A DNA stretch of 64,000 nt from Pedobacter frigiditerrae (GCF_032678705.1 NZ_JAVTSS010000001.1:2108001-2172000); one strand, 5' to 3'. Positions 24,435 through 33,388 are shown, counted from the stretch's first letter. The notes: a model not told the origin generated them from the sequence alone. Numbers and translations: made by a program.

Positions 24435-26999
24435 TTATTTGATCGGAACAATGTTGTAAGATTTCCCCTTCTCTGTTTTAAAGTTAATGGTATAACCATT
24501 GTTTACGTTAAGTTTTTGAAGTTTTGCCCTTGTTTGGTTTTGATAAGGAGTTTGCTCAAAATTTGGCATTAAGGCATTTGATGTATTTCCTCCCCCATTA
24601 CCAATTGACACTTCTACTAACTTCACAGGAATAGGTGTTCTTAATCGGCAGTTGCCACCAATAATAGATTTAATTTTTGCCGTACTAAGCTTTCCCTTTT
24701 CCCAAACAATGTCTATTTCGAAATTTCCCCTGGCTTTAATTCCTTTGATGGAACCACTAGGCCAAGCATCAGGTAAAGCCGGCAATAAACTAATTTCACC
24801 TTCATGGCTTTGCATTAACATTTCTGTGATACCTGCTGTACCCCCAAAATTACCATCAATTTGGAATGGTGGGTGTGCATCAAAAAGATTTGGATAGGTT
24901 CCACCGCCACTCATCTGCGCTTTGTTTTGCGTTGGGTCTATATAGTTAAAAGCTGTATTTAAAATCTCGTAAGCGTGATTTCCATCCTTCATTCTTGCCC
25001 ACCAGTTTATTTTCCAAGCCATAGACCAGCCTGTACTGATATCGCCTCTGTGAATAAGCGTTTGTTTAGCTGCTGCGGCCAGTTCTGGTGTTTGAAGTAC
25101 TGATATCTGGTTGCCAGGAAATAGGCCGAATAAATGTGAAATATGTCGGTGTGTATCTTTAGGCTCATCCCAATCGCCATACCATTCTTGCAATTGTCCG
25201 TATTGACCAATATGATAAGGATAGAGTTTACTTTTGGCAGTTTCTAGTTTAGTTCTAAATTCAGCATCAATATTTAAAACCTTTGTAGCTTTAATACAAT
25301 CGTTAAACAGTTCTCTGATAATAGAAATGTCCATTGTACTTGCCAAACTCAATTGGTATTCCTTGCCTTGTATCTTTACTGTATTTTCTGGAGAGGTAGA
25401 AGGATTGGTAATTAAGTATCCACTTTTAGGATCTTTAATTAGCCAATTTAACAGGAACTGCGCTGCACCTTTAATTAATGGATAAGCATCTTTACCTAAA
25501 AAAACCTTGTCACCAGTATACAGGTAATGCTCCCATAAATGTGTACTTAGCCAGCCACCAGCCATAGGCCAAGCCGACCATCTTGGTGCACCTTTTGGAT
25601 CCCAATCGTAACCACCAGGAGGAGATGTTTTTGCCCATAGATCAGAATTGTGATGGGCAGTCCACCCTTCTTTAATATCGTAGTTTACTTTTGCTGTTTT
25701 AGCACCGTTAACGGCTAACTCTTTCATGAAATCGAATAAGGGTTGATGACATTCTGAGAGATTGGTGTTTTCCGCCAACCAATAATTCATTTCGGTATTG
25801 ATATTGGTGGTGTAATTACTGCCCCATGGTGGAATGATTTTATCGTTCCAAATGCCTTGCAAATTTGTTGGTCTAGATCCTGGTCGTGAACTGGCAATCA
25901 TCAAATAACGACCGAATTGATAATATAATACTTGCAGTTGATGGTCGTTTTTATTATCCTTGAACTTCAAAAGACGTTCGTTGGTTGGGTATTTGAACAA
26001 CTCTTCATTACCTCCCAAGTTAAATGCAACACGATTAAACAGCTGTTGATAATCGTTAATGTGTGCGGCTTTAAGTTGCGCAAAAGACTTTAGAAATGCA
26101 TTTTGTAATTTACCTTTAGCTTCAATAGCAGGATCTTTACCTTCAAAACCTGGAGATTTATCAAAACCATTAAAACTTGTTGCTTCAGATAGATACAGGG
26201 TAACTGAGTTTGCATCCTTAACTGTCAGCTGGTCTCCATTTGCCTTTACGCTACCACCATCCAGTTTTACTTTTACATGGATTTCAAAGTTCATCCCCTC
26301 TCCTTTTGGATCTTCATCGTATGCCACTTGAAAAGGTTCGTAATCACGATTGGCAACGTGTTTAGGTGCTTTACCTTTTAATGTTAAATAATCATCAGCC
26401 GTTGCTGAGGTTTTAAAACGCAAGAGGCTCGAAAGGCCTACAGAAAAGTTTAGCGCACCTTTTTGATCTGCTGTTAAATGCACCACCATTATTTGATCAG
26501 GAAAACTAACTAGCGTTTCGCGGGTATAGGTCACATTCCCTACTTTATAACGTACAGTGGAAACTGCATTCTGGAGGTTCAAATCACGATAGTATGTTGT
26601 GGCAACAGTATCTTTTAGATCGTAGTTGATGGTCAAATCTCCCAAGGGAAGGTACCTGGCCGAATATGGGCCTTGCATCTTTCTCCAAAGTGTGGTCGCT
26701 TTATTATAATCGCCGTCAAATATTGCTTTACGCACCTGCGGAAGTACGATTGGCCCATCTGGATTATTCCCAGAGATTGGATAACCAGACCATAAGGTAT
26801 TATCGTTTAACTGATATCTTTCTTTTTTAATGCTACCAAAAACCATTGCTCCAGTTTTACCATTACCTAAAGGCAAGGCTTCTTCCCAAGCAATTGCTGG
26901 GCGATTGTACCAAAGCTTTAGATCTGCCAGTGTTTGCACATTTTGACCACTAGCCTTAAATGCACAAAAAAATAAGATTAGAAACAGTAATCGATTCAT
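24435..26999 (-). CDS. GH95 alpha-L-fucosidase
   Basis: GH95 enzymes cleave alpha-L-fucose (or alpha-L-galactose) with inversion. The 854-residue protein has a signal peptide (LLFLILFFCAFKASGQ) and the family start LWYNRPAIAWEEALPLGNGK. Active-site parts equivalent to the bifidobacterial AfcA residues are visible: N399-I-N401 in TTNINTEMNYW, E538 in PSTSPEN and D715 in FQIDGNFGGT. HRHISHLFGLFPG and GWSMAWKINWWARM complete the (alpha/alpha)6 core. It lies 66 nt after the SDR gene. Together with two GH29 enzymes it gives the locus both retaining and inverting fucosidases, which suggests more than one fucose linkage in the target. Confidence 0.95.
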   Translation of the reverse strand: MNRLLFLILFFCAFKASGQNVQTLADLKLWYNRPAIAWEEALPLGNGKTGAMVFGSIKKERYQLNDNTLWSGYPISGNNPDGPIVLPQVRKAIFDGDYNKATTLWRKMQGPYSARYLPLGDLTINYDLKDTVATTYYRDLNLQNAVSTVRYKVGNVTYTRETLVSFPDQIMVVHLTADQKGALNFSVGLSSLLRFKTSATADDYLTLKGKAPKHVANRDYEPFQVAYDEDPKGEGMNFEIHVKVKLDGGSVKANGDQLTVKDANSVTLYLSEATSFNGFDKSPGFEGKDPAIEAKGKLQNAFLKSFAQLKAAHINDYQQLFNRVAFNLGGNEELFKYPTNERLLKFKDNKNDHQLQVLYYQFGRYLMIASSRPGSRPTNLQGIWNDKIIPPWGSNYTTNINTEMNYWLAENTNLSECHQPLFDFMKELAVNGAKTAKVNYDIKEGWTAHHNSDLWAKTSPPGGYDWDPKGAPRWSAWPMAGGWLSTHLWEHYLYTGDKVFLGKDAYPLIKGAAQFLLNWLIKDPKSGYLITNPSTSPENTVKIQGKEYQLSLASTMDISIIRELFNDCIKATKVLNIDAEFRTKLETAKSKLYPYHIGQYGQLQEWYGDWDEPKDTHRHISHLFGLFPGNQISVLQTPELAAAAKQTLIHRGDISTGWSMAWKINWWARMKDGNHAYEILNTAFNYIDPTQNKAQMSGGGTYPNLFDAHPPFQIDGNFGGTAGITEMLMQSHEGEISLLPALPDAWPSGSIKGIKARGNFEIDIVWEKGKLSTAKIKSIIGGNCRLRTPIPVKLVEVSIGNGGGNTSNALMPNFEQTPYQNQTRAKLQKLNVNNGYTINFKTEKGKSYNIVPIK

Positions 27000-27065
27000 A
27001 TTTAAAGATTATAAATTTAAAGAAAATACGCAATCCAACTAATGCGCTACAGGTTTAACTAGCAC

Positions 27066-27854
27066 TTACTGATTGGCAAGTGCTCGGTCTAAATGCACAT
27101 AACCACCATCTACATAAATTAACTGCCCAGTGGTATGGCTTGATTTATTGCTCAATAAAAATGCGGCTGTATTGCCTATTTCTTCAGCTGTAGTCATTCT
27201 ATTCTCAAAGGGAATTCTAGACGTGATCTCTTTTAACATGGCATCTGGATTTTCTAAAGTTGTAATCCACTTGGCATATTGCGGTGTCCAACATTCTGAT
27301 ACCACAACTGAGTTTACCCTAATTCCATATTTCAAAAGCTCTACTGCCCACTCTCTGGTTAATGCATTTCTGCCACCATTTGAAGCTGCATAGGCAGAAG
27401 TATTTCCCTGACCAGTATCAGCAGTTTTTGAAGTGATGTTTACGATAGCCCCTTTGCTTTTTTTCAATTCAGGTAAGGCATGGTGCACAATTAGGTAATA
27501 GTGTACCAAATTGCTATGTAAACTTTTCATGAATCGCTCGTAATTTCCATGTTCTAGTCCAACCCCATCATTTAAACCAGCATTATTTACAATGCCATCT
27601 ATCCTGCCAAATTCATCAATTACACTTTTCACAGCCATTTCAGATGCAGCTGGATCACTTAATTCTGCCTGAATTGCAAATGCTTGTGCACTGTAAGATT
27701 GCAATTCTTGTACGGCAAGCTCGTTATCTTGTTTATTTCTACCAATTACCACAGGGATAGCACCTTCAGCAGCCAATACTTTTGCAACACCTAAACCAAT
27801 TCCCTTCGCTCCGCCTGTTACAATAATTACTTTATCTTTTAATTCTAAATTCAT
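27066..27854 (-). CDS. SDR oxidoreductase, probable L-fucose dehydrogenase
   Basis: A classical-size (262 residues) Rossmann short-chain dehydrogenase. TGGAKGIG (13-20) binds the cofactor and NNAG is at 90-93. S142 and Y155 of the active site are present, but the usual Lys four residues after the Tyr is Asn (N159, in YAASNGG; codon AAT). The C-terminal GGYVHLDRAL resembles bacterial L-fucose dehydrogenases, which make L-fuconolactone with NAD(P)+. Context agrees: GH95 fucosidase downstream, and UxaA-type dehydratase, mutarotase and FucP upstream. It could instead reduce or oxidise another deoxysugar acid. A 242-nt repeat-bearing gap separates it from the dehydratase gene. Confidence 0.85.
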   Translation of the reverse strand: MNLELKDKVIIVTGGAKGIGLGVAKVLAAEGAIPVVIGRNKQDNELAVQELQSYSAQAFAIQAELSDPAASEMAVKSVIDEFGRIDGIVNNAGLNDGVGLEHGNYERFMKSLHSNLVHYYLIVHHALPELKKSKGAIVNITSKTADTGQGNTSAYAASNGGRNALTREWAVELLKYGIRVNSVVVSECWTPQYAKWITTLENPDAMLKEITSRIPFENRMTTAEEIGNTAAFLLSNKSSHTTGQLIYVDGGYVHLDRALANQ

Positions 27855-27878
27855 TTTTTCGTTGTTCGTTTCTTGTTT

Positions 27879-28007
27879 GTCATCCTGAGCTTGTCGAAGG
27901 ACGTAGCTATTTTTTCAATTTGTTGTCATCCTGACCTGTACCGATCCGATAGCTATCGGATTTATATCGGTAGCTTCCCGAAGTGTCTGGACAAGTTGTC
28001 GAAGGAC
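27879..28007. repeat. Dispersed repeats with a perfect 16-bp palindrome
   Basis: Two related units start with GTCATCCTGA and end with GTCGAAGGAC: a short one (27879-27902) and a long one (27925-28007). The long unit carries the perfect palindrome TCCGATAGCTATCGGA (27945-27960). They fill much of the 242-nt gap between the SDR and UxaA genes. Repeats of this type are scattered in Pedobacter-like intergenic DNA. Confidence 0.85.
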
Positions 28008-28096
28008 ATTGATTATTCTTCCTTTATAGTTTCAATTTATCCACCCAAAACTGCAAACTCATAACTATTAACTGTCAATTTATAACTGCCCACTGA

Positions 28097-29764
28097 TTAA
28101 AGGCTCACCCCTCTTTTCCAAGGGATAAAATCATCTTGTTCTAGTTGTACTGCTTTAGGAATTTCTTCGCCACTGGCTACTGCGATGATGTAACGTAAGA
28201 TTCTTTCACCTGCCTGTTCAATGGTTTCTTTACCTGCTATAATGGTACCACAATCTATATCGATAATGTCTGGCATTTTTTGCGCCAAGGCAGAGTTTGT
28301 TGATATTTTAATTACAGGCGTAATCGGGTTACCAGTTGGTGTCCCTAATCCCGTTGTAAATAGCACAATATTAGCACCTGCAGCAACCTCTGCCGTTGTA
28401 CTTTCGACATCGCTGCCTGGTGTACAAAGTAAATTTAGTCCGGGTTTGGTTACCTTTTCAGGGTAATCTAATACGGCGACTACCGGAGAATTACCACCTT
28501 TTTTAGCTGCACCAGCCGATTTGATGGCATCGGTGATTAGTCCATCTTTAATATTACCAGGTGAAGGATTGGCATAAAAACCAGAACCATCTTGCTCTGC
28601 CTTTGCATTATAGGTTGTCATTAAATCCATAAAACGTTTGGCTGTACCTTCATCAATACATCGGTCGCTTAATTCTTGTTCTACCCCACAAAGTTCTGGA
28701 AATTCGGCAAGAATTACAGCACCACCCATTGATACCAACAAATCAGAAACATAACCAATTGCAGGATTTGCAGAGATTCCGGAAAAACCATCAGAACCCC
28801 CACATTCCATTCCGATGCAAAGTTTATGGAGTGGTGCAGGTACTCGTTGTTGTTCGTTAACCTTCATCAGCCCTGCAAAAGTCTGCTTTAGTGCGTGTTT
28901 AAGCATTTGTTGTTCGGTTCCAGAAATCTGTTGCTCCAATACAATCAGCGGCTTGTCGAACTTAATGTCTCTTTTATAAATTTCATCCATCAAGATACTG
29001 GTTTGTGCATGTTGGCAACCCAGTGAAAGTACAGTTGCACCTGCTACATTTGGATGTGTGATATAACCTGCTAATAAACCGCAAAGGGCATCAGAATCAA
29101 GGCGAATTCCGCCGCATCCTAAATCATGTGTTAAAAATTTAATGCCATCTATATTAGAGAAAACACGATCGGTAAATGCTGTGTTAGGATTTTGTTCAAA
29201 TTCTGTTGCCAAAATATCGTGAACAGATTTTCCGGTTTGGTATAAACCTATCAGTTGATCCACCTCTGGTGCCCAACCTTTTGCTTTTTTATAACCTAGC
29301 TTTTCAACCAAAGCCTCCTTCAGCACATTTACATTCCTGTTTTCGCAAAAAACCATAGGGATAACTAACCAGTAATTTGCAGTTCCAACACTTCCATCAG
29401 CACGGACAAATCCATTAAAAGTTAAGGATTCAAACTGCGAAACATCTGGCTTTTGCCATTCTAGCTTACGCTTGCCCATGTTAAAGGGAGCGGCAGCATG
29501 ATGGATATTAGCTGTGGTAAGTGCTGAACCAGCCGGAATAAATGCAGTGGTTTCCCCTACTAAAACGCCATACATGTAAAGTTGAGCACCTAGCGCTAAA
29601 TCAGTGGTGCTAAACTTATGCTTACATTGCACATGGTCTTTCAGATAAATAGTTTCGCCTTGAAAATGTACTGGAAAACCTTTTTCTAGATCTTTTAATG
29701 CCACTAACATGTTATCTTTTGGATGAATCTGTAGATAACTTATTTCCGTTTCGATGGTAAACAT
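28097..29764 (-). CDS. UxaA-family hydro-lyase (altronate dehydratase type), perhaps for L-fuconate
   Basis: UxaA proteins dehydrate aldonic acids such as D-altronate to 2-keto-3-deoxy acids. The 555-residue protein has a short SAF-like N-terminal domain (residues about 1-90) joined to the long UxaA domain, with typical pieces GFVRADGSVGTANYWLVIP, THDLGCGG, LSLGCQHAQT, MECGGSDGFSGI and FTTGLGTPTGNP. It is cytoplasmic. Because it follows the fucose mutarotase and FucP genes, L-fuconate is a plausible substrate, but altronate or another hexonate cannot be excluded. A TTG at 29776 would add four residues; the ATG at 29764 lies one base after the upstream stop and fits better. Confidence 0.85.
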   Translation of the reverse strand: MFTIETEISYLQIHPKDNMLVALKDLEKGFPVHFQGETIYLKDHVQCKHKFSTTDLALGAQLYMYGVLVGETTAFIPAGSALTTANIHHAAAPFNMGKRKLEWQKPDVSQFESLTFNGFVRADGSVGTANYWLVIPMVFCENRNVNVLKEALVEKLGYKKAKGWAPEVDQLIGLYQTGKSVHDILATEFEQNPNTAFTDRVFSNIDGIKFLTHDLGCGGIRLDSDALCGLLAGYITHPNVAGATVLSLGCQHAQTSILMDEIYKRDIKFDKPLIVLEQQISGTEQQMLKHALKQTFAGLMKVNEQQRVPAPLHKLCIGMECGGSDGFSGISANPAIGYVSDLLVSMGGAVILAEFPELCGVEQELSDRCIDEGTAKRFMDLMTTYNAKAEQDGSGFYANPSPGNIKDGLITDAIKSAGAAKKGGNSPVVAVLDYPEKVTKPGLNLLCTPGSDVESTTAEVAAGANIVLFTTGLGTPTGNPITPVIKISTNSALAQKMPDIIDIDCGTIIAGKETIEQAGERILRYIIAVASGEEIPKAVQLEQDDFIPWKRGVSL

Positions 29765-29765
29765 A

Positions 29766-30095
29766 TTATAACTCAAATATTTTTTTCATTAATACCCATT
29801 TTTCATCAGGTGCAGCACCTGCTATCTTTTGTTGATATTTCCACATCAACTCTTCCCATTCTTGAACCTTAGCATTCCCTAAATCCATCGTTGATTTTCT
29901 CTCAAAAGAAAAATCATCATTGGCATTGATGTGCATGAAAAGTTTGGTTCCTACCCTATATATCTCCATTTCTTGAATGCCAGAACCAGTAATACTATTT
30001 AATACTTCTGGCCAAACAACTTTATGGAATTCTTCATATTCCTCAATTAATTGAGGATCGTCTTTAAGTTCTAATGTGAGTGCAAATTTTTTCAT
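29766..30095 (-). CDS. L-rhamnose/L-fucose mutarotase family protein
   Basis: Members of this family (RhaM/YiiL, COG3254) interconvert alpha and beta anomers of deoxyhexoses. The 109-residue ferredoxin-like protein has the conserved start EEFHKVVWPEV with likely catalytic H24, then GIQEMEIYRVGTKLFMHI and MWKYQQ. It is cytoplasmic. COG3254 also contains fucose-specific mutarotases, and the position between fucP (1 nt upstream) and the UxaA gene (1 nt downstream) makes L-fucose the likely substrate. Rhamnose specificity remains possible; no rhamnose genes occur in the window. Confidence 0.88.
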   Translation of the reverse strand: MKKFALTLELKDDPQLIEEYEEFHKVVWPEVLNSITGSGIQEMEIYRVGTKLFMHINANDDFSFERKSTMDLGNAKVQEWEELMWKYQQKIAGAAPDEKWVLMKKIFEL

Positions 30096-30096
30096 C

Positions 30097-31347
30097 TTAA
30101 GCTTGTTTCACTTTATAGGTTTTTGTTGCGTAATATAAAATGACTGCAAAACACAACAGCGGAACAATGTATGCCTTTTGAATACTGTTGGTTGCATCTG
30201 AAATAAGTCCCATTGCTACTGGTGCTAAAGCACCACCAATGATAGACATCACAATAAATGAGGCAGCAATCTTTGTTTCCTCGCCTAAGTCTTTAATGCC
30301 AAGTGCAAAGATGGTTGGGAACATGATCGACATGAAAAACGGTACAGCTACTACGGCATATAGCGAAACTTCTCCGCTAGTAAAGAGTGCCAAAACCAAA
30401 AGTAACATATTGATTAAGGCATAAATAGCCAATAATTTTGGAGCCTTGATGTAACGCATTAAAAAAGTTCCCAAAAACCTACCCGCCATAAAACCTACCA
30501 TGGCTATAGAACCCCAAATTAATGCAGCATCCTTTTCACTAACTCCATTTACAAACTTGGCATAGCGGATAAAAAAACTACCAATACCAACCTGTGCGCC
30601 AACATAAAAGAATTGTGCAATAATAGCCCAACGGGTATGCGAGTGTCTTAACACCTTAGCCGAAAACTTTGTTGGACCATGAATGTTATCGTCATCTCCT
30701 TTAATTTCTGGGATTTTGATAAATGCAAAAAGAATAATCAATAGGATAACAATAACTGCAATGATCAAGTATGGGATTTTAACGGTGTTCGCTTCGGTTT
30801 GCAGATAGGTATTTAACTCTGTGGTTGACATTTTATCCAAGGCATCTTTACTGTATTCAATTCCCGATAGGATAAATTGACCACCCAAAATTGGGGCAAG
30901 AAAAGAGCCTACACCATTAAAGGATTGTGCAAAATTTAAACGTTGTTCTGAGTTTTCTTTTGGTCCAAGCACTGCGATATATGGATTGGCTACTGTTTCT
31001 AAAAATGTAGCTCCACTCGCAATGATAAAAAATGCACACAAGAAAAACATGTAGCTTCTTTCGCTTGCTGCAGGAATAACAAGCAAGGCACCAACTGCAT
31101 AAAGGCTAAGTCCGAATATAATTCCTTTTTTATAACCATACTTATGCATAAATAAGCCAGCAGGTAACGCCACTAAAAAATAAGCCAAGTACACAAAAAG
31201 GTCTATCAATGAAGATTCTGTATCGGTTAATCTGCAAGCCTTTTTTAAATGAGGAATGAGGATGGGATTAATGTTATGTAACAGTGCCCAAAGGAAAAAT
31301 AGAGAAGTAACAAGTATAAATGCAAGCAGGTATTTATTTTTCGACAT
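30097..31347 (-). CDS. fucP: FucP-type sugar:H+ symporter (MFS)
   Basis: A 416-residue, 12-helix major facilitator protein of the L-fucose permease group, in the inner membrane. Family marks are FFLWALLHNINPILIPHLKK, the MHKYGYKKGI loop, FLETVANPYIAVLGP, RLNFAQSFNGVGS and MSIMFPTIFALGIKDLG. The E135 equivalent of E. coli FucP is present in FLETVANPY, but the D46 equivalent is Pro (P28, in HNINPILIP). Both acids are important in the E. coli carrier, so coupling or substrate may differ. A TTG at 31374 extends the frame by nine residues; the ATG at 31347 is preferred. It starts the fucP-mutarotase-dehydratase operon, divergent from the araC-type gene. Confidence 0.88.
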   Translation of the reverse strand: MSKNKYLLAFILVTSLFFLWALLHNINPILIPHLKKACRLTDTESSLIDLFVYLAYFLVALPAGLFMHKYGYKKGIIFGLSLYAVGALLVIPAASERSYMFFLCAFFIIASGATFLETVANPYIAVLGPKENSEQRLNFAQSFNGVGSFLAPILGGQFILSGIEYSKDALDKMSTTELNTYLQTEANTVKIPYLIIAVIVILLIILFAFIKIPEIKGDDDNIHGPTKFSAKVLRHSHTRWAIIAQFFYVGAQVGIGSFFIRYAKFVNGVSEKDAALIWGSIAMVGFMAGRFLGTFLMRYIKAPKLLAIYALINMLLLVLALFTSGEVSLYAVVAVPFFMSIMFPTIFALGIKDLGEETKIAASFIVMSIIGGALAPVAMGLISDATNSIQKAYIVPLLCFAVILYYATKTYKVKQA

Positions 31348-31443
31348 ATAAATTTGGTTTCTAGGTTTGGCCAAATTTTACGCTATAGGAAATCGCTTCG
31401 GCTTATTTAAGCAAAAGGCAATTCGATCAGTACAGTTTATATC

Positions 31444-31521
31444 ATTTGGTTAATGCAAAGAAAGAAGTATTCGAATTTAAATACTTGCCAAGATTACCCA
31501 AATAATCAACAATATTGGCAT
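31444..31521 (-). promoter_or_regulatory. Two-part regulatory module, copy at fucP/araC
   Basis: On the plus strand motif A is ATTTGGTTAATGCAA (31444-31458) and motif B is CAACAATATTGGCAT (31507-31521), 48 nt apart. The spacer holds a -7-like TAAATTCG on the minus strand toward fucP. The module lies in the 238-nt gap between fucP and the divergent AraC-type regulator, so it could serve both genes. Confidence 0.7.
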
Positions 31522-31585
31522 TATTATGAAACATTATATAATTTTCCAGTATATTTATTTGACCATTTATAAACTTATTATCGAT

Positions 31586-32464
31586 ATGAAACCGCAGCTA
31601 TTAAAAGTTTCGACAGGGCCTGCCCAGTCTTTTAGCGTAAGGAGAGATGTAGTTCCTTACATGAATAACAAGTGGCATTATCATCCAGAAGTAGAGCTTA
31701 TCCACCTCAAAAAAGGAGTAGGCACACAGTTTATAGGAGACAGCATTAAAAGTTTTAGATCAGGAGACATTATATTGGTAGGTGCACACTTGGCGCACTA
31801 CTGGAGATTTGATGACATCTATTTTAGCGAACAGTCAAAAGCCTGTGCCGATGTAAGGGTAGCTCATTTCAGCGAGAACTTTTGGGGCGATCAATTTCTA
31901 AACCTTCCAGAAAACAAAGCAATTAAAACCTTATTAGAAAATAGCAGAAGAGGGCTTCAAGTTAATGGCAAGATTAAGACCAAAGTTGCCGATCTATTGG
32001 AACAAATGGTAGTGGCCGATGGTACTCATCGAATCCTATTGTTATTGGAAGCCTTATCCCTCATTGCCAACTGTAACCAAACCACTAAATTATCTTCTAT
32101 TGGCTTTAAACAAGACTACGATGAATCTGAAAACATCAGGATCAATGCCATTTATGATTATACCTTAAAAAACTTCAGAAGAAAAATACAATTAGAAGAA
32201 ATTGCAGGCGTAGCAGTTATTAGTCCGAATTCATTTTGCAGGTATTTTAAATCTAAAACTCGTAAAACTTATTCTAGGTTTCTTACCGAGATTAAGGTTG
32301 GTCACGCTTGCAAGCTCTTAATGGAGAATAAATTAAACATGAAACAGCTTTGCTATGAAAGTGGGTTTAATAATTTAGCTAGTTTCCATAAGTATTTTAA
32401 GATCACGACTGGAAAAAGTCCAATGAACTACCAGAAAGAGTTCATGCCAAGGCATAATAACTAA
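31586..32464 (+). CDS. AraC-family transcriptional regulator
   Basis: A 292-residue regulator with an N-terminal cupin-like sugar-sensing domain (KWHYHPEVELIHLKKG, then FRSGDIILVG) and a C-terminal pair of helix-turn-helix motifs (residues about 200-285: LEEIAGVAVISPNSFCRYFK, then MKQLCYESGFNNLASFHKYF, ending in KSPMNYQKEF). It is the only regulator inside the PUL and the only PUL gene on the plus strand. It is divergent from fucP and faces the susCD operon end to end. I infer that it senses L-fucose or a product and binds the two-part module. The frame opens at 31526, but the ATG at 31586 begins the typical N-terminus. Confidence 0.9.
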   Translation: MKPQLLKVSTGPAQSFSVRRDVVPYMNNKWHYHPEVELIHLKKGVGTQFIGDSIKSFRSGDIILVGAHLAHYWRFDDIYFSEQSKACADVRVAHFSENFWGDQFLNLPENKAIKTLLENSRRGLQVNGKIKTKVADLLEQMVVADGTHRILLLLEALSLIANCNQTTKLSSIGFKQDYDESENIRINAIYDYTLKNFRRKIQLEEIAGVAVISPNSFCRYFKSKTRKTYSRFLTEIKVGHACKLLMENKLNMKQLCYESGFNNLASFHKYFKITTGKSPMNYQKEFMPRHNN

Positions 32465-32480
32465 GAAATCACTTATCATA

Positions 32481-32515
32481 AAAAACCTCATGAACTTATA
32501 GTCCATGAGGTTTTT
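32481..32515. terminator. Bidirectional terminator between araC-type gene and susCD operon
   Basis: A perfect 12-bp stem, AAAAACCTCATG (32481-32492) with CATGAGGTTTTT (32504-32515), has an 11-base loop and A/T runs on both sides. It separates the converging regulator and SusC/SusD transcripts. Confidence 0.9.
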
Positions 32516-32541
32516 ATTTGAGATAAGAAGTTAATATTTTC

Positions 32542-33333
32542 TTAGTTTAACATTCCAGGAGCTAAAGAAGCACCAAAAACATGCACAATACCATTGGTAG
32601 CTACATAACCAGCACTTCTATCATTAGTTCTGTTGTTATGTACAATTGGTGCCTGATCACTGTTATTCAATATTTTAAGGTAGAAATTTCCTCCTTCATC
32701 AAAACCTTTACCCGCATTAAAATAACCTAACATAGTTGATTTTGATAAAACGGCACCTGTAGGCAGCAGTGATTTTACAGTTTTATTATTTGCATTTAAG
32801 TTATCAAAATTATGTCTGCCCTCACCGATAAGGTAAAGAAAATAATTCTTGACATCTTCTTTTGGATAATCACTCCACTTTGTTGCGGGGCGAGTAACTG
32901 GAACACCAGTAGTAGGATTTACAGAAGTAACAATCGGAAAATCAAACCAAAGGCCTGCTGTAGGAATATTACTTGTAGTGGTAATTACGCCATTGGTTGT
33001 TTTTGTGGGTAAAACCCTAATCCCATCATTATGCATGAACAGGAATGTACGATCTGCTTTTTCATATTCTGCTAAGTCGATACCTGCATATTCCAACCCT
33101 AGTTTCATGTACTTAAACACGGTATCGTTTACACCATTGGCAACTCCAGTACCTGTTGCTCTATCTAGCAGAAACTTGCCTGCAGAGATACCAATGTTCG
33201 GATCAAGTGTTTTCTTCACGTAATCATAATCGGTTTGGCGGTTTAAGCCAAACAATTTTTTGCAACTGCTTTGAGTTAATGTAACCAACAAAAGTATAAT
33301 TGCTGGTAACAAACTATTTTTTAAAATCTTCAT
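32542..33333 (-). CDS. Surface lipoprotein with possible FAS1-like C-terminus, third SusCD partner
   Basis: A 263-residue lipoprotein (signal ILLLVTLTQSSC, C24). It lies 55 nt downstream of susD, in the place where SusE/SusF or other glycan-binding lipoproteins usually sit. The C-terminal stretch (YLKILNNSDQAPIVHNNRTN, then GYVATNGIVHVFGASLAP) resembles the end of a fasciclin (FAS1) domain, in which a conserved NG-x-IH-x-I strand closes the fold. The middle part has no motif that I recognise. I infer a surface-exposed glycan-binding role. The FAS1 call is tentative; a structure prediction would settle it. Confidence 0.7.
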   Translation of the reverse strand: MKILKNSLLPAIILLLVTLTQSSCKKLFGLNRQTDYDYVKKTLDPNIGISAGKFLLDRATGTGVANGVNDTVFKYMKLGLEYAGIDLAEYEKADRTFLFMHNDGIRVLPTKTTNGVITTTSNIPTAGLWFDFPIVTSVNPTTGVPVTRPATKWSDYPKEDVKNYFLYLIGEGRHNFDNLNANNKTVKSLLPTGAVLSKSTMLGYFNAGKGFDEGGNFYLKILNNSDQAPIVHNNRTNDRSAGYVATNGIVHVFGASLAPGMLN

Positions 33334-33388
33334 TTTTATATTATTTAATGGCTTGCTTTAACAAGTCTGATTATCAAATACACAATTA

